A stretch of DNA of 64,000 nucleotides from Faucicola sp048551375 (GTDB lineage: Bacteria; Pseudomonadota; Gammaproteobacteria; Pseudomonadales; Moraxellaceae), in the NCBI RefSeq assembly GCF_048551375.1, contig NZ_JBLYZJ010000002.1, forward strand, positions 62,001 to 126,000, written 5' to 3'. The notes below the pieces were generated by a model, which saw only the letters and a list, made by a program, of their open reading frames with translations, was not told the DNA's origin and did not search any database. The first letter of the stretch is position 1. Each line of letters opens with the position of its first letter. A program made the position numbers and the translations under genes. Shown piece after piece: positions 8,633-17,300 of the stretch.

Positions 8633-10714
8633 TTATTCGCCACCACTTAACGCATCGACAGGGTTGAGTTTGGCGGCATTTTTGGCAGGGACAAAACCAA
8701 AAATCACCCCAATTAAGGTCGAGCAAAGTACCGCTGTGATGATGGCGGTGGTGGAGAAGACCACTTGAAAGTTACCTTGGGCAAAGTGGTTGATTAATGA
8801 GCCAATGGCGAACGCCAAGCTTACCCCCAAGATACCCCCCAAGATACAGACCAAAATCGCCTCAATCAAAAATTGTTGCATGATGTCGCTTTGTCTTGCA
8901 CCGACTGCCATCCGTACACCGATTTCACTGGTGCGTTCAGTGACGGATACCAGCATGATGTTCATCACGCCAATGCCACCCACAATTAACGAAATAATGG
9001 CGATTGATGATACCAATAACGTCATCGTGCCTGTGGTGGATTCGATGGTTTGGCGGATGGAATCAAGGTTTTGGATGCGAAAATCATCTGTACCGTGGCG
9101 TTGCTGGATGAGGTCGGTCACGGCTTGCTCGGCGGCACTGCTAGAAATGGTATCTTTTAACAATACCACAAAGCTATCCACATGGCTTGTGCCAAGCATT
9201 CTTCGCATGACGGTCGAGTAGGGCATATATAGGGTGGGCGTGTCAGAGCTTGGACCAAAGGCTTTTTTGGAGGGTTCAAGCACGCCGACCACTCGTGCAG
9301 GTACGTTACCGACTAAAATAACCTGTCCGATAGGGTTGGCAATGTCTGCAAAAAAGGTTTTTTTGGCATTGTCATCAATAATCACGTCTTGAGTAAGGGC
9401 TTTGACGCTGTTATTGTCAAACATTTGCCCTTGGTTGATTTTTTCGCCTGTGACGCTTAGGTAGTCTTTGCCCACGCCACTGATATTGACGGAGGTTTCG
9501 GTTTGACGGTAGCGAGCGGTGACGCTTGTGCCGACCACAGGGCTGACGCTTTGGACGTAGGGCTGTTGGGCGACCGCTTCGGCATCGTCATCGGTGAGGT
9601 TGTCATCGTGATAACGTCTGCGAGGGTCGCCAAATTTATAGCCATCTCGCACGGTGAGGGTATTTGTGCCTAATGAGCTGATGTCCGATAGGATTTTTTG
9701 TTGTGAGCCTTGCCCCAAGCCGACCACCGATACCACAGAGGCAATGCCGATAATAATACCTAGCATGGTCAGTAGCGTTCGCATTTTGTGGGCTTTCATT
9801 GCCAAAATCGACATTTTAAAGGCTTCACCCAGACGGTCAAAAAATGCGGATAATCCTACTTTTTGACCGTTGGGTTTTTGAGTGGGCGTGATTTGCAGGT
9901 TGTTTTTTTGGCTTTGGTGATTTTCATTAAGGCTGTTTTGGTTGTCAGTGCTGGGTAGGGTGGCGTTTTTAACATTGTCAAAATCATTGGCATTGCTAGG
10001 TTCGACAGCGTCCGTGTAGTAATCTTTGAGAATATAGCCGTCTTTGATTTCAATGACTCGTTGGGCTTGTTTGGCGATATTGGGGTCATGCGTAACCATG
10101 ATGATGGTATGCCCTTGGGCGTTGAGGTTACGCAAAATGGCAAGGACATCTTTGCCCGATTGGCTGTCTAACGCCCCAGTCGGCTCATCGGCAAGGATGA
10201 TATCACCGCCATTCATCAAGGCTCGTGCAATCGACACACGTTGTTGTTGACCGCCAGATAGTTGACTGGGGCGGTTTTGGGTTTTTTCACCCAAACCCAA
10301 ATCGGTCAGTAGTTGGGTGGCTCGCTGTTCACGTTGGCTTGCGGGCATGCCTGCATACACGGCAGGTACGGCAACATTGTCTTGGGCGTTGATATCGCCC
10401 AATAAATGATAGCGTTGAAAAATAAAGCCAAAATGCTCTCGGCGAAGTTGGGCGAGTTCATCGGCACTGAATTGGTCAACGGCTTTGCCATAGATGTGGT
10501 AACTGCCTGCGGTGGCTTGGTCAAGACAGCCCAAAATGTTCATCAGCGTGGATTTGCCAGAGCCTGATTGTCCAATGATGGCGACCATTTCGCCTTGATA
10601 AATGGTAAGGTCAACGCCGTGGAGGACCCGTATTTTTTCTTCCCCAGCAGGAAATTCTCGGATTAAGCCCTTGACTTCAATGATGGGTTTTTTGACGGTA
10701 TTGGGATTTAGCAT
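8633..10714 (-). CDS. macB: MacB-type ABC exporter, ATP-binding and permease protein
   Basis: Inner-membrane mechanotransmission ABC protein that works with MacA and a TolC-type outer-membrane channel to export macrolides, peptides or other periplasmic substrates. N-terminal ATPase domain (about residues 1-235) has Walker A GQSGSGKST, signature LSGGQQQRVSIARAL and Walker B DIILADEPTGALD. After a polar linker (about 235-290), one membrane helix precedes a large periplasmic domain, then three C-terminal helices, the last ending near FGFVPAKNAAKLNPVDALSGGE. At 693 residues it is slightly longer than E. coli MacB because of the linker. It starts 17 bp after macA, forming an operon. No tolC-like gene is visible here. 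Confidence 0.93.
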   Translation of the reverse strand: MLNPNTVKKPIIEVKGLIREFPAGEEKIRVLHGVDLTIYQGEMVAIIGQSGSGKSTLMNILGCLDQATAGSYHIYGKAVDQFSADELAQLRREHFGFIFQRYHLLGDINAQDNVAVPAVYAGMPASQREQRATQLLTDLGLGEKTQNRPSQLSGGQQQRVSIARALMNGGDIILADEPTGALDSQSGKDVLAILRNLNAQGHTIIMVTHDPNIAKQAQRVIEIKDGYILKDYYTDAVEPSNANDFDNVKNATLPSTDNQNSLNENHQSQKNNLQITPTQKPNGQKVGLSAFFDRLGEAFKMSILAMKAHKMRTLLTMLGIIIGIASVVSVVGLGQGSQQKILSDISSLGTNTLTVRDGYKFGDPRRRYHDDNLTDDDAEAVAQQPYVQSVSPVVGTSVTARYRQTETSVNISGVGKDYLSVTGEKINQGQMFDNNSVKALTQDVIIDDNAKKTFFADIANPIGQVILVGNVPARVVGVLEPSKKAFGPSSDTPTLYMPYSTVMRRMLGTSHVDSFVVLLKDTISSSAAEQAVTDLIQQRHGTDDFRIQNLDSIRQTIESTTGTMTLLVSSIAIISLIVGGIGVMNIMLVSVTERTSEIGVRMAVGARQSDIMQQFLIEAILVCILGGILGVSLAFAIGSLINHFAQGNFQVVFSTTAIITAVLCSTLIGVIFGFVPAKNAAKLNPVDALSGGE

Positions 10715-10731
10715 TGATACGTTTTCTCAAA

Positions 10732-12033
10732 TTACATCATTGGGGGTTTGTTACTTTTGCTTTTATTGGCATTGTCCGAGGCTTCGCTGATGACTACTTT
10801 ATCACCTTGATTTAGCCCACTAATAATTTGGGTATTAATGCGATTGGTCACGCCAGTTTTTACCGCTTGTTTTGCTGTGGTATTGTCGGCTTTTAGCACT
10901 TGCACATAGCTACCGATTTTGGGGTCGGTTTTGATGGCAGCGGCAGGGACGTTTAGCACGTTTTCAGCTTTATTCTGCACGATATATACTTGGGCGGTCA
11001 TGTTAATGCGTAGCTGTCCGTCTGGGTTGGGTACGTCAAAATAGCCCATATAATACACCGCCGAATCACTGCTAGATGATTTGCTTTCAGCAGTCGTGCC
11101 TTCTGGGGCAGGCTCAATGGCAGTGAGGGTGGCGTTGAATTTTTTATCAGGATTACCGATGATGTTAAAATACACAGGCATACCTGCTTTGAGGTTAATC
11201 ACATCGGCTTCAGAGATTTTGGCTTTGATACGCACATTGCTCAAGTCCGCCAAGGTCACGATGGTGGGGGCAGTTTGGTTGGCGTTGACGGTTTGCCCTT
11301 GTTTGGTGGTGATGGAGATGACTGTGCCAGACATGGGGGCGACAATTTGGGTGTAGCCAAGGTTTTGTTGGGCGGTGCTGACTTGAGTTTGGGATTTTTT
11401 GATGTCGGCTTGGGCGTTGGCAATGTCAGCTTCACCTGCCACGAGATTGGCTTTGGCAGTTTTGATGGCGGACTGGGCGGATTCCACGCTGGCTTCGGCA
11501 TTTTTGACCGCTGTTTGGGCTTGTTCTAGCTCTTGTTTTGACACCGCATTCATGGACATCAATGAAGCCAATCGTTGGTATTCTTTTTGGGCTTGTTGTA
11601 GGCTTGCCAGTTTGCTTTTGAGTTCGGCTTGGGCAGTTGCCAATGATGCTTGGCGAGTGGCATAGTTTGCCTTGGTGCTTTCAAGGCTTGCGACACTTTG
11701 CTGTAAATTGGCTTGTTGGGTGGTTAGCGTATTTTTCATGGTGAGTGGGTCAATTTGGGCGATGGGGTCGCCTTTTTTCACCGTTTGTCCCACGTCAACA
11801 TACAGCTTGGTGACTTCGCCAGATACTTGAGCCCCCACATCGACCTGATTTAAGCCCTCGACTTTACCTGTCGCCATCACGCTATTTTCGATACTGCTTT
11901 TTTCGACTGTGGCAGTGATATAGTCGGGCTGTTTGGGCTTGGGCTTGAGATACCAATAAGCAAGGGCGATACAGCCTAATACGAACAGGGCAATCAGCGA
12001 ACGTTTTAACCATTTTTTTTGGGTGGAAGTCAT
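10732..12033 (-). CDS. macA: MacA-type periplasmic adaptor protein
   Basis: Membrane-fusion protein linking MacB to an outer-membrane factor. It has an N-terminal membrane anchor (SLIALFVLGCIALAYWYL), a half-lipoyl segment (VDVGAQVSGEVTKLYVDVGQ), a long alpha-helical hairpin rich in Ala and Gln (about residues 95-220), the second lipoyl half (YTQIVAPMSGTVISI), and beta-barrel and membrane-proximal domains. The 433-residue length exceeds the usual ~370-390, partly from a Ser-rich insert (TAESKSSSSDSAV). First gene of the macAB operon; a possible Fur-box-containing promoter lies 55-84 bp upstream. Confidence 0.92.
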   Translation of the reverse strand: MTSTQKKWLKRSLIALFVLGCIALAYWYLKPKPKQPDYITATVEKSSIENSVMATGKVEGLNQVDVGAQVSGEVTKLYVDVGQTVKKGDPIAQIDPLTMKNTLTTQQANLQQSVASLESTKANYATRQASLATAQAELKSKLASLQQAQKEYQRLASLMSMNAVSKQELEQAQTAVKNAEASVESAQSAIKTAKANLVAGEADIANAQADIKKSQTQVSTAQQNLGYTQIVAPMSGTVISITTKQGQTVNANQTAPTIVTLADLSNVRIKAKISEADVINLKAGMPVYFNIIGNPDKKFNATLTAIEPAPEGTTAESKSSSSDSAVYYMGYFDVPNPDGQLRINMTAQVYIVQNKAENVLNVPAAAIKTDPKIGSYVQVLKADNTTAKQAVKTGVTNRINTQIISGLNQGDKVVISEASDNANKSKSNKPPMM

Positions 12034-12387
12034 ATAAAAGCCTAAAACTCAGTCTACAGGTACAAGCGAGGGGGTTGCAAAACGGCTATCATAATTGAAA
12101 ATAATAATCATTTGCAACAATAAAATGTTTATTTGGTAAACAACTTATTATAATCAATGTTTGCTAAACAAATTAGCATTGGTTTGTAAAAAATCTTACG
12201 TGGGACTTGCTAGGTTGGATGGGTTTTTATTGAGAAGTTTAGGATGGTTAGAAGTGGTTAGAAAAACTGTGTAAGAAAATATTACAAAAATACGCAACAC
12301 AATTTGGTAATAAAAGATTATCTTATCAAACAATGAAGTTTTGATTATGTGTTTAATGCGTTTAAACCTTTTATAAAGAGCCATTCT
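12034..12387. other. Divergent intergenic region macA / META lipoprotein
   Basis: No gene. It is A+T rich, holds the candidate macA promoter with Fur-like box, and several GTTTA-TAAAC type inverted pairs (for example GTTTATTTGGTAAAC near 12127). The plus-strand lipoprotein promoter must also lie here, but I could not fix its boxes. Confidence 0.5.
12088..12117 (-). promoter_or_regulatory. Candidate macAB promoter with overlapping Fur-like box
   Basis: Minus strand TTGCAA (12117-12112), 18-nt spacer, TATGAT (12093-12088). The spacer contains a 19-nt segment at 12097-12115 that matches 14 of 19 positions of the classical Fur consensus. By position it could block RNA polymerase. Inference only. 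Confidence 0.4.
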
Positions 12388-13242
12388 ATGAAACCTTTCC
12401 TGATGATGACCAGTATCGCCACTATAATGACATTGACCGCTTGCCAAACTCAGCCTATGTCAACCAATCCATCAAAACCAACAACCCCACTCTCTCAGCA
12501 AATCCCCACTGCGACTGATTTACAAAATTATCAGTGGCAATTGGTCGAGGCAAAAGACAATGCAGGAAAGGTGATTCAAGCGTTGGACTTGAGCACTTAT
12601 GGCATTGCGAAAGATAAAGCCAAGGTTACGCTTGATTTTAAACAAACCCAACAAAATGCCGAGGGTAATTTGGGTATGAGCTATAGTGTTGGCTGTAATG
12701 CTATATCAAAAACTGTGAATTATCAATCAGGTATGGCGATTAGCAAAGGTATGGTAATTTCCACTTTAATGGGCTGTGGCAAACTCGATAGTGCAGAAAA
12801 CACGCTTCGCCAAAAAATGACAGGCAATAGCAAGTTTGTTTGGCAAGCATCAAACACGCAATCTGCTATATTGGTGCAAACCACCGCAGACAATAGCACG
12901 TTGACATGGCAAGGCAAACTCAAACCACAAACCCAATACGGCAAAGGCGAAACGCTGTTTTTGGAGGTCAATCCCCTTGACCAGCCTTGTGACGCTGTGA
13001 CAGGTAAGCGGTGCTTACAAGTGCGTGAAGTTCGTTATGATAGCCAAGGCATCAAAACTGGGGCAGGCGAGTGGCAATTATTACATGAAACGATTGATGG
13101 CTATCGACATGACCCCGCTTTACGCCAAATCATCCGAGTACAACGCTATCGCACACCACCCAAAGACACCATGGGGTATGGGCGTTTGTATGTGTTAGAT
13201 TCGGTGGTAGAAAGTGCGGTGGTAGGTAAGGGTAAACCTTGA
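12388..13242 (+). CDS. META and DUF4377 domain lipoprotein
   Basis: Predicted envelope lipoprotein of 284 residues. The signal peptide ends at the lipobox LTAC (Cys19). A META/HslJ-like domain follows (about 45-175: YQWQLVEAKDNAG, SVGCNAISKTVNY, ISTLMGCG), then a DUF4377 domain (about 195-280) with LFLEVNPLDQPC, CLQVREVRY and IDGYRHDPALRQIIRV. META proteins are linked to heat-shock, antibiotic tolerance or motility, but the molecular role is unknown. An in-frame start exists at 12349; the lipobox and AAAGAG before 12388 favour the shorter form. Divergent from macA. Confidence 0.82.
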   Translation: MKPFLMMTSIATIMTLTACQTQPMSTNPSKPTTPLSQQIPTATDLQNYQWQLVEAKDNAGKVIQALDLSTYGIAKDKAKVTLDFKQTQQNAEGNLGMSYSVGCNAISKTVNYQSGMAISKGMVISTLMGCGKLDSAENTLRQKMTGNSKFVWQASNTQSAILVQTTADNSTLTWQGKLKPQTQYGKGETLFLEVNPLDQPCDAVTGKRCLQVREVRYDSQGIKTGAGEWQLLHETIDGYRHDPALRQIIRVQRYRTPPKDTMGYGRLYVLDSVVESAVVGKGKP

Positions 13243-13262
13243 TGTTTTATTGAAATATCCCC

Positions 13263-13289
13263 AGCCCCTTCTTGATAAAAGAAGGGGCT
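13263..13289. terminator. Bidirectional hairpin between convergent genes
   Basis: Perfect 11-bp stem AGCCCCTTCTT/AAGAAGGGGCT with a 5-nt loop, between the META lipoprotein gene and the convergent hemerythrin gene. No T tract on either side, so terminator activity is uncertain. Confidence 0.5.
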
Positions 13290-13332
13290 ATATCCCCATC
13301 AATATTGAATACGCCCCTATAATTTGACTTGA

Positions 13333-13830
13333 TTAACCAGCCACGGCTGATTCAAGTTTGACAGGACTATCATGGGTATAGCCACGATTAAATTCACGGC
13401 ATTTTTGAATATACATATCCACCAATTCTTGGTTTTTCTCATCGCTGATTTGTTCTCGAAAGCGTGGGAAAATATAGGCTTCCTCGTGTTGCATGTGGCT
13501 TTCTAGCTGACTAATTAATTCTCGAATGAGTTTGGGGCGTTCTTCATTATCTTTTGGCATCATCACGATATTTTCGACAAAATTTTCAAAATAATGATGT
13601 TCATTGACTGCAAAGTCTAAGGCTTGCTCGGTAAACTGATTATTTTCAATGAGTTTATCATTCATTACTCGAAAGACCACATATTCTTCGGCACGCTCAT
13701 GCACGAAGAATTGTTGCCATAATTGCTCAAAATACAACGATTGATAGTGAGTATCACTTGCTATCAATAAATCATCAGCAATTCGTCTAAGTTGGCTGTG
13801 GCTTTGTTGTAATGCTTCGACAAGTTTCAT
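13333..13830 (-). CDS. Hemerythrin-like HHE domain protein
   Basis: Cytoplasmic four-helix protein expected to bind a di-iron or other metal centre. His and Glu residues fall in the HHE pattern: QQSHSQL near the N terminus, FFVHERAEE, NEHHYFENFVE, and SHMQHEEAYIFPRF. The family includes proteins for oxygen, NO or oxidative-stress sensing and repair of iron-sulfur clusters, but no specific role can be read here. A TTG at 13833 is in frame; the ATG at 13830 with AAGGGGAA upstream is better. It is monocistronic by spacing. Confidence 0.82.
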   Translation of the reverse strand: MKLVEALQQSHSQLRRIADDLLIASDTHYQSLYFEQLWQQFFVHERAEEYVVFRVMNDKLIENNQFTEQALDFAVNEHHYFENFVENIVMMPKDNEERPKLIRELISQLESHMQHEEAYIFPRFREQISDEKNQELVDMYIQKCREFNRGYTHDSPVKLESAVAG

Positions 13831-13886
13831 CAAGTTCCCCTTTAATTAATATTATAGTGAATTAAATCAGAAATCAGACTTCAACA

Positions 13887-13946
13887 TTTTGGGCGTATGC
13901 AATATATCCCTACAACAATGTCTTATTTCTAGTTTAAACAACTATA
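13887..13946. repeat. 60-bp repeat shared with the guaB leader
   Basis: Matches 58970-59029 in the same orientation over exactly 60 bp, with 52 identical positions by hand alignment. It begins TTTTGGGCGTATGCAATA and ends TTTAAACAACTATA. It lies between the hemerythrin gene and the 3' end of rlmL. Confidence 0.75.
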
Positions 13947-13961
13947 GTTGCTATTCTCCCT

Positions 13962-16229
13962 CTATTTTACCGTTTTTTTAGCGGCTTGTTGTTGCCGAAT
14001 CGCCCAAGACTGATGAATGGGCTTTTTAAGGTCATAATCGAAGCCAATGGTTTGGTTGGTTAATTCTTCGACAACATAACGCTCTTTTATCGATTCATCG
14101 AGTGCGAACTTGGTAAAGTTATTAGAAAAGTACAACACACCTTCCGCCGTCAAGCGGTTCATCGCACGGTTAATCAGTGCTACATGGTCACGTTGGACAT
14201 CAAATGTGCCGTGAAATTTTTTGGAATTAGAAAAGGTCGGTGGGTCAATAAAAATCACATCGTATTGTTCCGTATTGTCTTTAATCCATTCAAAAATATC
14301 TTGGGCAATAAACTGATAATTGGGCAAATCTGGCAAGCCATTTAACGCAAAGTTCTTTTTGCCCCAGTCGAGGTAATTTTGTGATAAATCCACCGAAGTC
14401 ACCGACTTTGCTCCGCCCAACCCTGCATGAACACTGGCGGTACAGGTATAAGCAAATAGGTTCAATACGTTTTTGCCACGGCTATTTTCCCCAATGATTT
14501 TTCGCATTGAGCGGTGGTCAAGAAACAGCCCTGTGTCCAAATAATCGCTAAAATTCACCAAAAAATACGCACGTTGGTGATTGGCAGTCGGCTCGCTGAC
14601 AATGTGAAATTTACCCGAAGAAGCCTTTTTTTCGTATTGTTCATTACCTGATTGTTTGGCACGAGTTTTGATAAAGACTTGCTCACGGTTGACATTTAAC
14701 ACCTCACGGATACCGTGCAACGCAAGGTTAAAGCGTTTTTTGGCGGTTTCTGGTGGGATGGATTTTGGGGCAGCGTACTCTTGGACATGGACAAATTGCC
14801 CATAAATATCGACAGCGACTTTAAAATCTGGCAAGTCCGCATCATAAATGCGTAAATTGGTAACTTGTTGTTTATTTGCCAATTTTTTAAGATTGGCAAG
14901 ATTTTTTTGCAGGCGATTGACAAAATCTTGCCCTTCTTCGACCACGATTTCACGTTTTTCAAATAGGCTGATTAAGTTTTGTTCTTTGGTTTTTAGTAGT
15001 TCACCGTAGCGGAAATACACGGTTAACGCCCCATTGTGACAGCGTAAGGTTTTGGGGTCATTGAGGGGCAAGGTGTCGGCTTCTTCGACTTTACCTGCCA
15101 GTACCCCAAGCGTCACAGTGGCTGGTGAGTGGGCAAATAGGTGTTGTAGTTTTTTGCCAAAGCCTTGATACATGGGGCGAATTAGCACTTCCTCGCCCAA
15201 TCGCTCGCCATACGGCGGATTGGTGATAAATAGCGGACGTTGCCAACCGTTGACTTGCTTTTCGATTGCCATGTTCAGCGTAGCAAGTGAGCGTTGCTGT
15301 AGGGTAATGCGGTTGATAATGGGGGTTAAGCCAGAAGCCATCAGATTTTTATGGGTGGCTTTAATCGCCCCTGCGTCCATGTCAAAGGCAAATACATTTG
15401 GCATATCACCATTAATCATTTGCTCTAAGCGTTGGTGGAAGCGGTCTTGAGCGTCTTTGACCATGCTTTGCCACAGTGGCTTATCGTGGTGTTGCCACGC
15501 ATAAAAGCCAAAATCTCGCTCGGCTTTATCCAGTCCCACGGCATAATCTGCCGACATCAGCAACGCCTCAATGACGAGCGTGCCAGAGCCACACATGGGG
15601 TCAACGATGGTGTCATAAGCGTTGCGGTGAAAATCTAGCGAGTACAGTAAGGCGGCAGCGAGGTTTTCTTTAAGTGGGGCATCGGTCATCGCCACACGGT
15701 AGCCACGGCGGTGTAGGCTTGTGCCAGAGAGGTCGAGGTATAAAAAGGCTTGTTTGTCGCTGACGGTGGCAATGATGGCAAAATCTGGGTTTTTATCGAC
15801 ATTGGGGCGACTGCCAAACTGTTCGTTAAATTGGTCGGCAATCGCATCTTTAACACGAAGCATGGCAAATTGTTGGTTCGCTTGCACTCGCTTGTCAAGG
15901 GTAAGGCGAATGGCAAAGGTTTGTTCAAGGGTAAACAACTGCGTCCATTTGATGGTTTTGGCAAAACCGTATAACTGCTCGGCAATGTCGTATTCCGCAT
16001 TGATATTTTTCTTACCCAGTGGCAGTAGTACACGAGAAGCCACTCGTGACCATAGGCATACTTGATAAATTTGGGCAAGGCTGAGATTGGCAGAAATTCG
16101 TCCCATTTGCTCAATTTGACTGGTAATACCAAAACTGGTCAATTCGGTGAGTAAGGGGGCTTCTAGCCCATCAGCACAGGTGATGATGACGGGGAAAGTT
16201 TGGTCAAGGGATGTTGCAGGTGTGGTCAT
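13962..16229 (-). CDS. rlmL: Bifunctional 23S rRNA methyltransferase RlmL/RlmKL
   Basis: Methylates 23S rRNA at G2445 (N2) and G2069 (N7). At 755 residues it has the fused architecture: THUMP domain (about 45-165), first Rossmann methyltransferase with DPMCGSGTLVIEA and the TNPPYGERLGEE catalytic loop, then a second RlmI-like methyltransferase with NLFAYTCTASVHAGLGGA, VDLSQNYLDWGKKNF and IDPPTFSNSKKFHGTFDVQR. Both SAM-binding sites look intact. It lies alone between bcp and the hemerythrin gene, on the same strand as both. Confidence 0.96.
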   Translation of the reverse strand: MTTPATSLDQTFPVIITCADGLEAPLLTELTSFGITSQIEQMGRISANLSLAQIYQVCLWSRVASRVLLPLGKKNINAEYDIAEQLYGFAKTIKWTQLFTLEQTFAIRLTLDKRVQANQQFAMLRVKDAIADQFNEQFGSRPNVDKNPDFAIIATVSDKQAFLYLDLSGTSLHRRGYRVAMTDAPLKENLAAALLYSLDFHRNAYDTIVDPMCGSGTLVIEALLMSADYAVGLDKAERDFGFYAWQHHDKPLWQSMVKDAQDRFHQRLEQMINGDMPNVFAFDMDAGAIKATHKNLMASGLTPIINRITLQQRSLATLNMAIEKQVNGWQRPLFITNPPYGERLGEEVLIRPMYQGFGKKLQHLFAHSPATVTLGVLAGKVEEADTLPLNDPKTLRCHNGALTVYFRYGELLKTKEQNLISLFEKREIVVEEGQDFVNRLQKNLANLKKLANKQQVTNLRIYDADLPDFKVAVDIYGQFVHVQEYAAPKSIPPETAKKRFNLALHGIREVLNVNREQVFIKTRAKQSGNEQYEKKASSGKFHIVSEPTANHQRAYFLVNFSDYLDTGLFLDHRSMRKIIGENSRGKNVLNLFAYTCTASVHAGLGGAKSVTSVDLSQNYLDWGKKNFALNGLPDLPNYQFIAQDIFEWIKDNTEQYDVIFIDPPTFSNSKKFHGTFDVQRDHVALINRAMNRLTAEGVLYFSNNFTKFALDESIKERYVVEELTNQTIGFDYDLKKPIHQSWAIRQQQAAKKTVK

Positions 16230-16278
16230 AAAAGTGCCAAATCATAAAAAAGAAAATTTGGCGTATTTTAGCACGTTT

Positions 16279-16764
16279 TTAGGGTTTGAGCGTTTCTAAT
16301 AATGCGGTTAAATGCCCTTTGGCTCGCACATTACGAAATTCGTGCAGTAGATTACCCTGTTTATCAAAAACAAAAGTCGAACGCACCACGCCCAGTACCT
16401 TTTTGCCATACATATTTTTTTCGCCAATCACACCAAAATGCTTGCACAGTTGTTGCTCGGTATCACTGACAAGCGGAAAATTAATCTGCTTATTGGCAAT
16501 AAATTTCTCGTGACTTTTGACGCTATCACGAGAAACACCAATCACGCTAAAACCCAACTGTTGCAATGCTTGTTGATGCTCACTAAAATCTTGGGCTTGC
16601 ACGCTACACCCTGCGGTATTGTCTTTGGGATAAAAGTACAAAATCAGCCCTGTTTGCTGTTGGGTGATAAAATCCGTAAGGGTAAGCGTAGGGTGAGAAA
16701 ATTGCTCAAAATTTTCATCTACGGCTTGCACAAGTTGGACGGTAAAATTGGGTAAAGTGGGCAT
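16279..16764 (-). CDS. bcp: Thioredoxin-dependent peroxiredoxin, Bcp/PrxQ type
   Basis: Thiol peroxidase reducing H2O2 and organic hydroperoxides. The peroxidatic site is FYPKDNTAGCSVQ (Cys53). The resolving Cys usually five residues later is Gln58 here; the only other Cys is Cys107 (EQQLCKHFG). So it either works as a 1-Cys enzyme or uses Cys107. The usual Thr-Pro-Gly-Cys also reads Thr-Ala-Gly-Cys. Arg128 of VVRSTFVFD is the expected catalytic Arg. Start at 16764 is supported by AAGGA six bases upstream; an out-of-frame ATG sits four bases earlier. Confidence 0.88.
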   Translation of the reverse strand: MPTLPNFTVQLVQAVDENFEQFSHPTLTLTDFITQQQTGLILYFYPKDNTAGCSVQAQDFSEHQQALQQLGFSVIGVSRDSVKSHEKFIANKQINFPLVSDTEQQLCKHFGVIGEKNMYGKKVLGVVRSTFVFDKQGNLLHEFRNVRAKGHLTALLETLKP

Positions 16765-16823
16765 TCATAATCCTTTATTTATTAACCTGAACTCGGGATA
16801 AGAGGTATTAACATTTTACATAT

Positions 16824-16928
16824 AATCCCCCTAAATCCCCCTTTTTAAAAGGGGGACTTTTCCCTCATATCAAATTTATTTCTGAACAAAGCCCCCTCTT
16901 TTGTAAAGAGGGGGTTGGGGGAGATTTT
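16824..16928. repeat. Family C G/C-tract palindrome, copy 1
   Basis: Two hairpin-forming blocks (CCCCCTTTTTAAAAGGGGG-type and CCCCCTCTTTTGTAAAGAGGGGG-type) with AATCCCCC and GGGGGAGATT edges. The outer sequence TAACCTGAACTCGGG at 16783 matches the edge of the copy at 41926. Confidence 0.75.
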
Positions 16929-16944
16929 AATAAGATTTATTCAG

Positions 16945-17238
16945 TTATTTAATCCCTGCACTACAGGCTTTCATTTTGCCACTGATGGTTTGGAAAGTTT
17001 TGTTTTGACGCACGTCTTTACCACTTTTTACCCAGTTATCCAATTCAGTTTTTTGGGCTCGGGTAATTTTGGCTTGTTCTTTGACCACACAGCTACAAAC
17101 TTTTTGAGCCGATGCTTTATCCATGATGTTTTTTTCAGTCATCTGCGTGACACAGGCATTTACTTGCTGAGTGTTAGCTTGAGCAACAGCAGGCAAACCA
17201 AACATCGCAACGGCAGTTAATAGGGCAAAATGTTTCAT
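16945..17238 (-). CDS. Small periplasmic four-Cys protein, function unknown
   Basis: 97 residues with a clean Sec signal peptide (MKHFALLTAVAMFGLPAVAQA, cut after Ala21). The mature chain has four cysteines at 29, 48, 50 and 92, including a V-C-x-C-V motif, so two disulfides or a metal site are possible. A lipoprotein at 29602-29994 carries the same Cys arrangement, suggesting two members of one family. GAGGAAA precedes the ATG. I do not recognise a named family. Confidence 0.75.
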   Translation of the reverse strand: MKHFALLTAVAMFGLPAVAQANTQQVNACVTQMTEKNIMDKASAQKVCSCVVKEQAKITRAQKTELDNWVKSGKDVRQNKTFQTISGKMKACSAGIK

Positions 17239-17300
17239 TATATTTTCCTCGTCAAAATAAACATGTAATCAGCTTGGCAGACTGCCTTGCTACAATTAGA

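Noticed and set aside
8790..9221. 143-residue plus-strand ORF inside macB
   Set aside because: Lies wholly antisense to the well-supported macB frame; composition follows the shadow.
17239..17300. preQ1 riboswitch for queC
   Set aside because: This stretch is downstream of queC, and the true upstream side is taken up by a terminator; no preQ1 aptamer pattern found.
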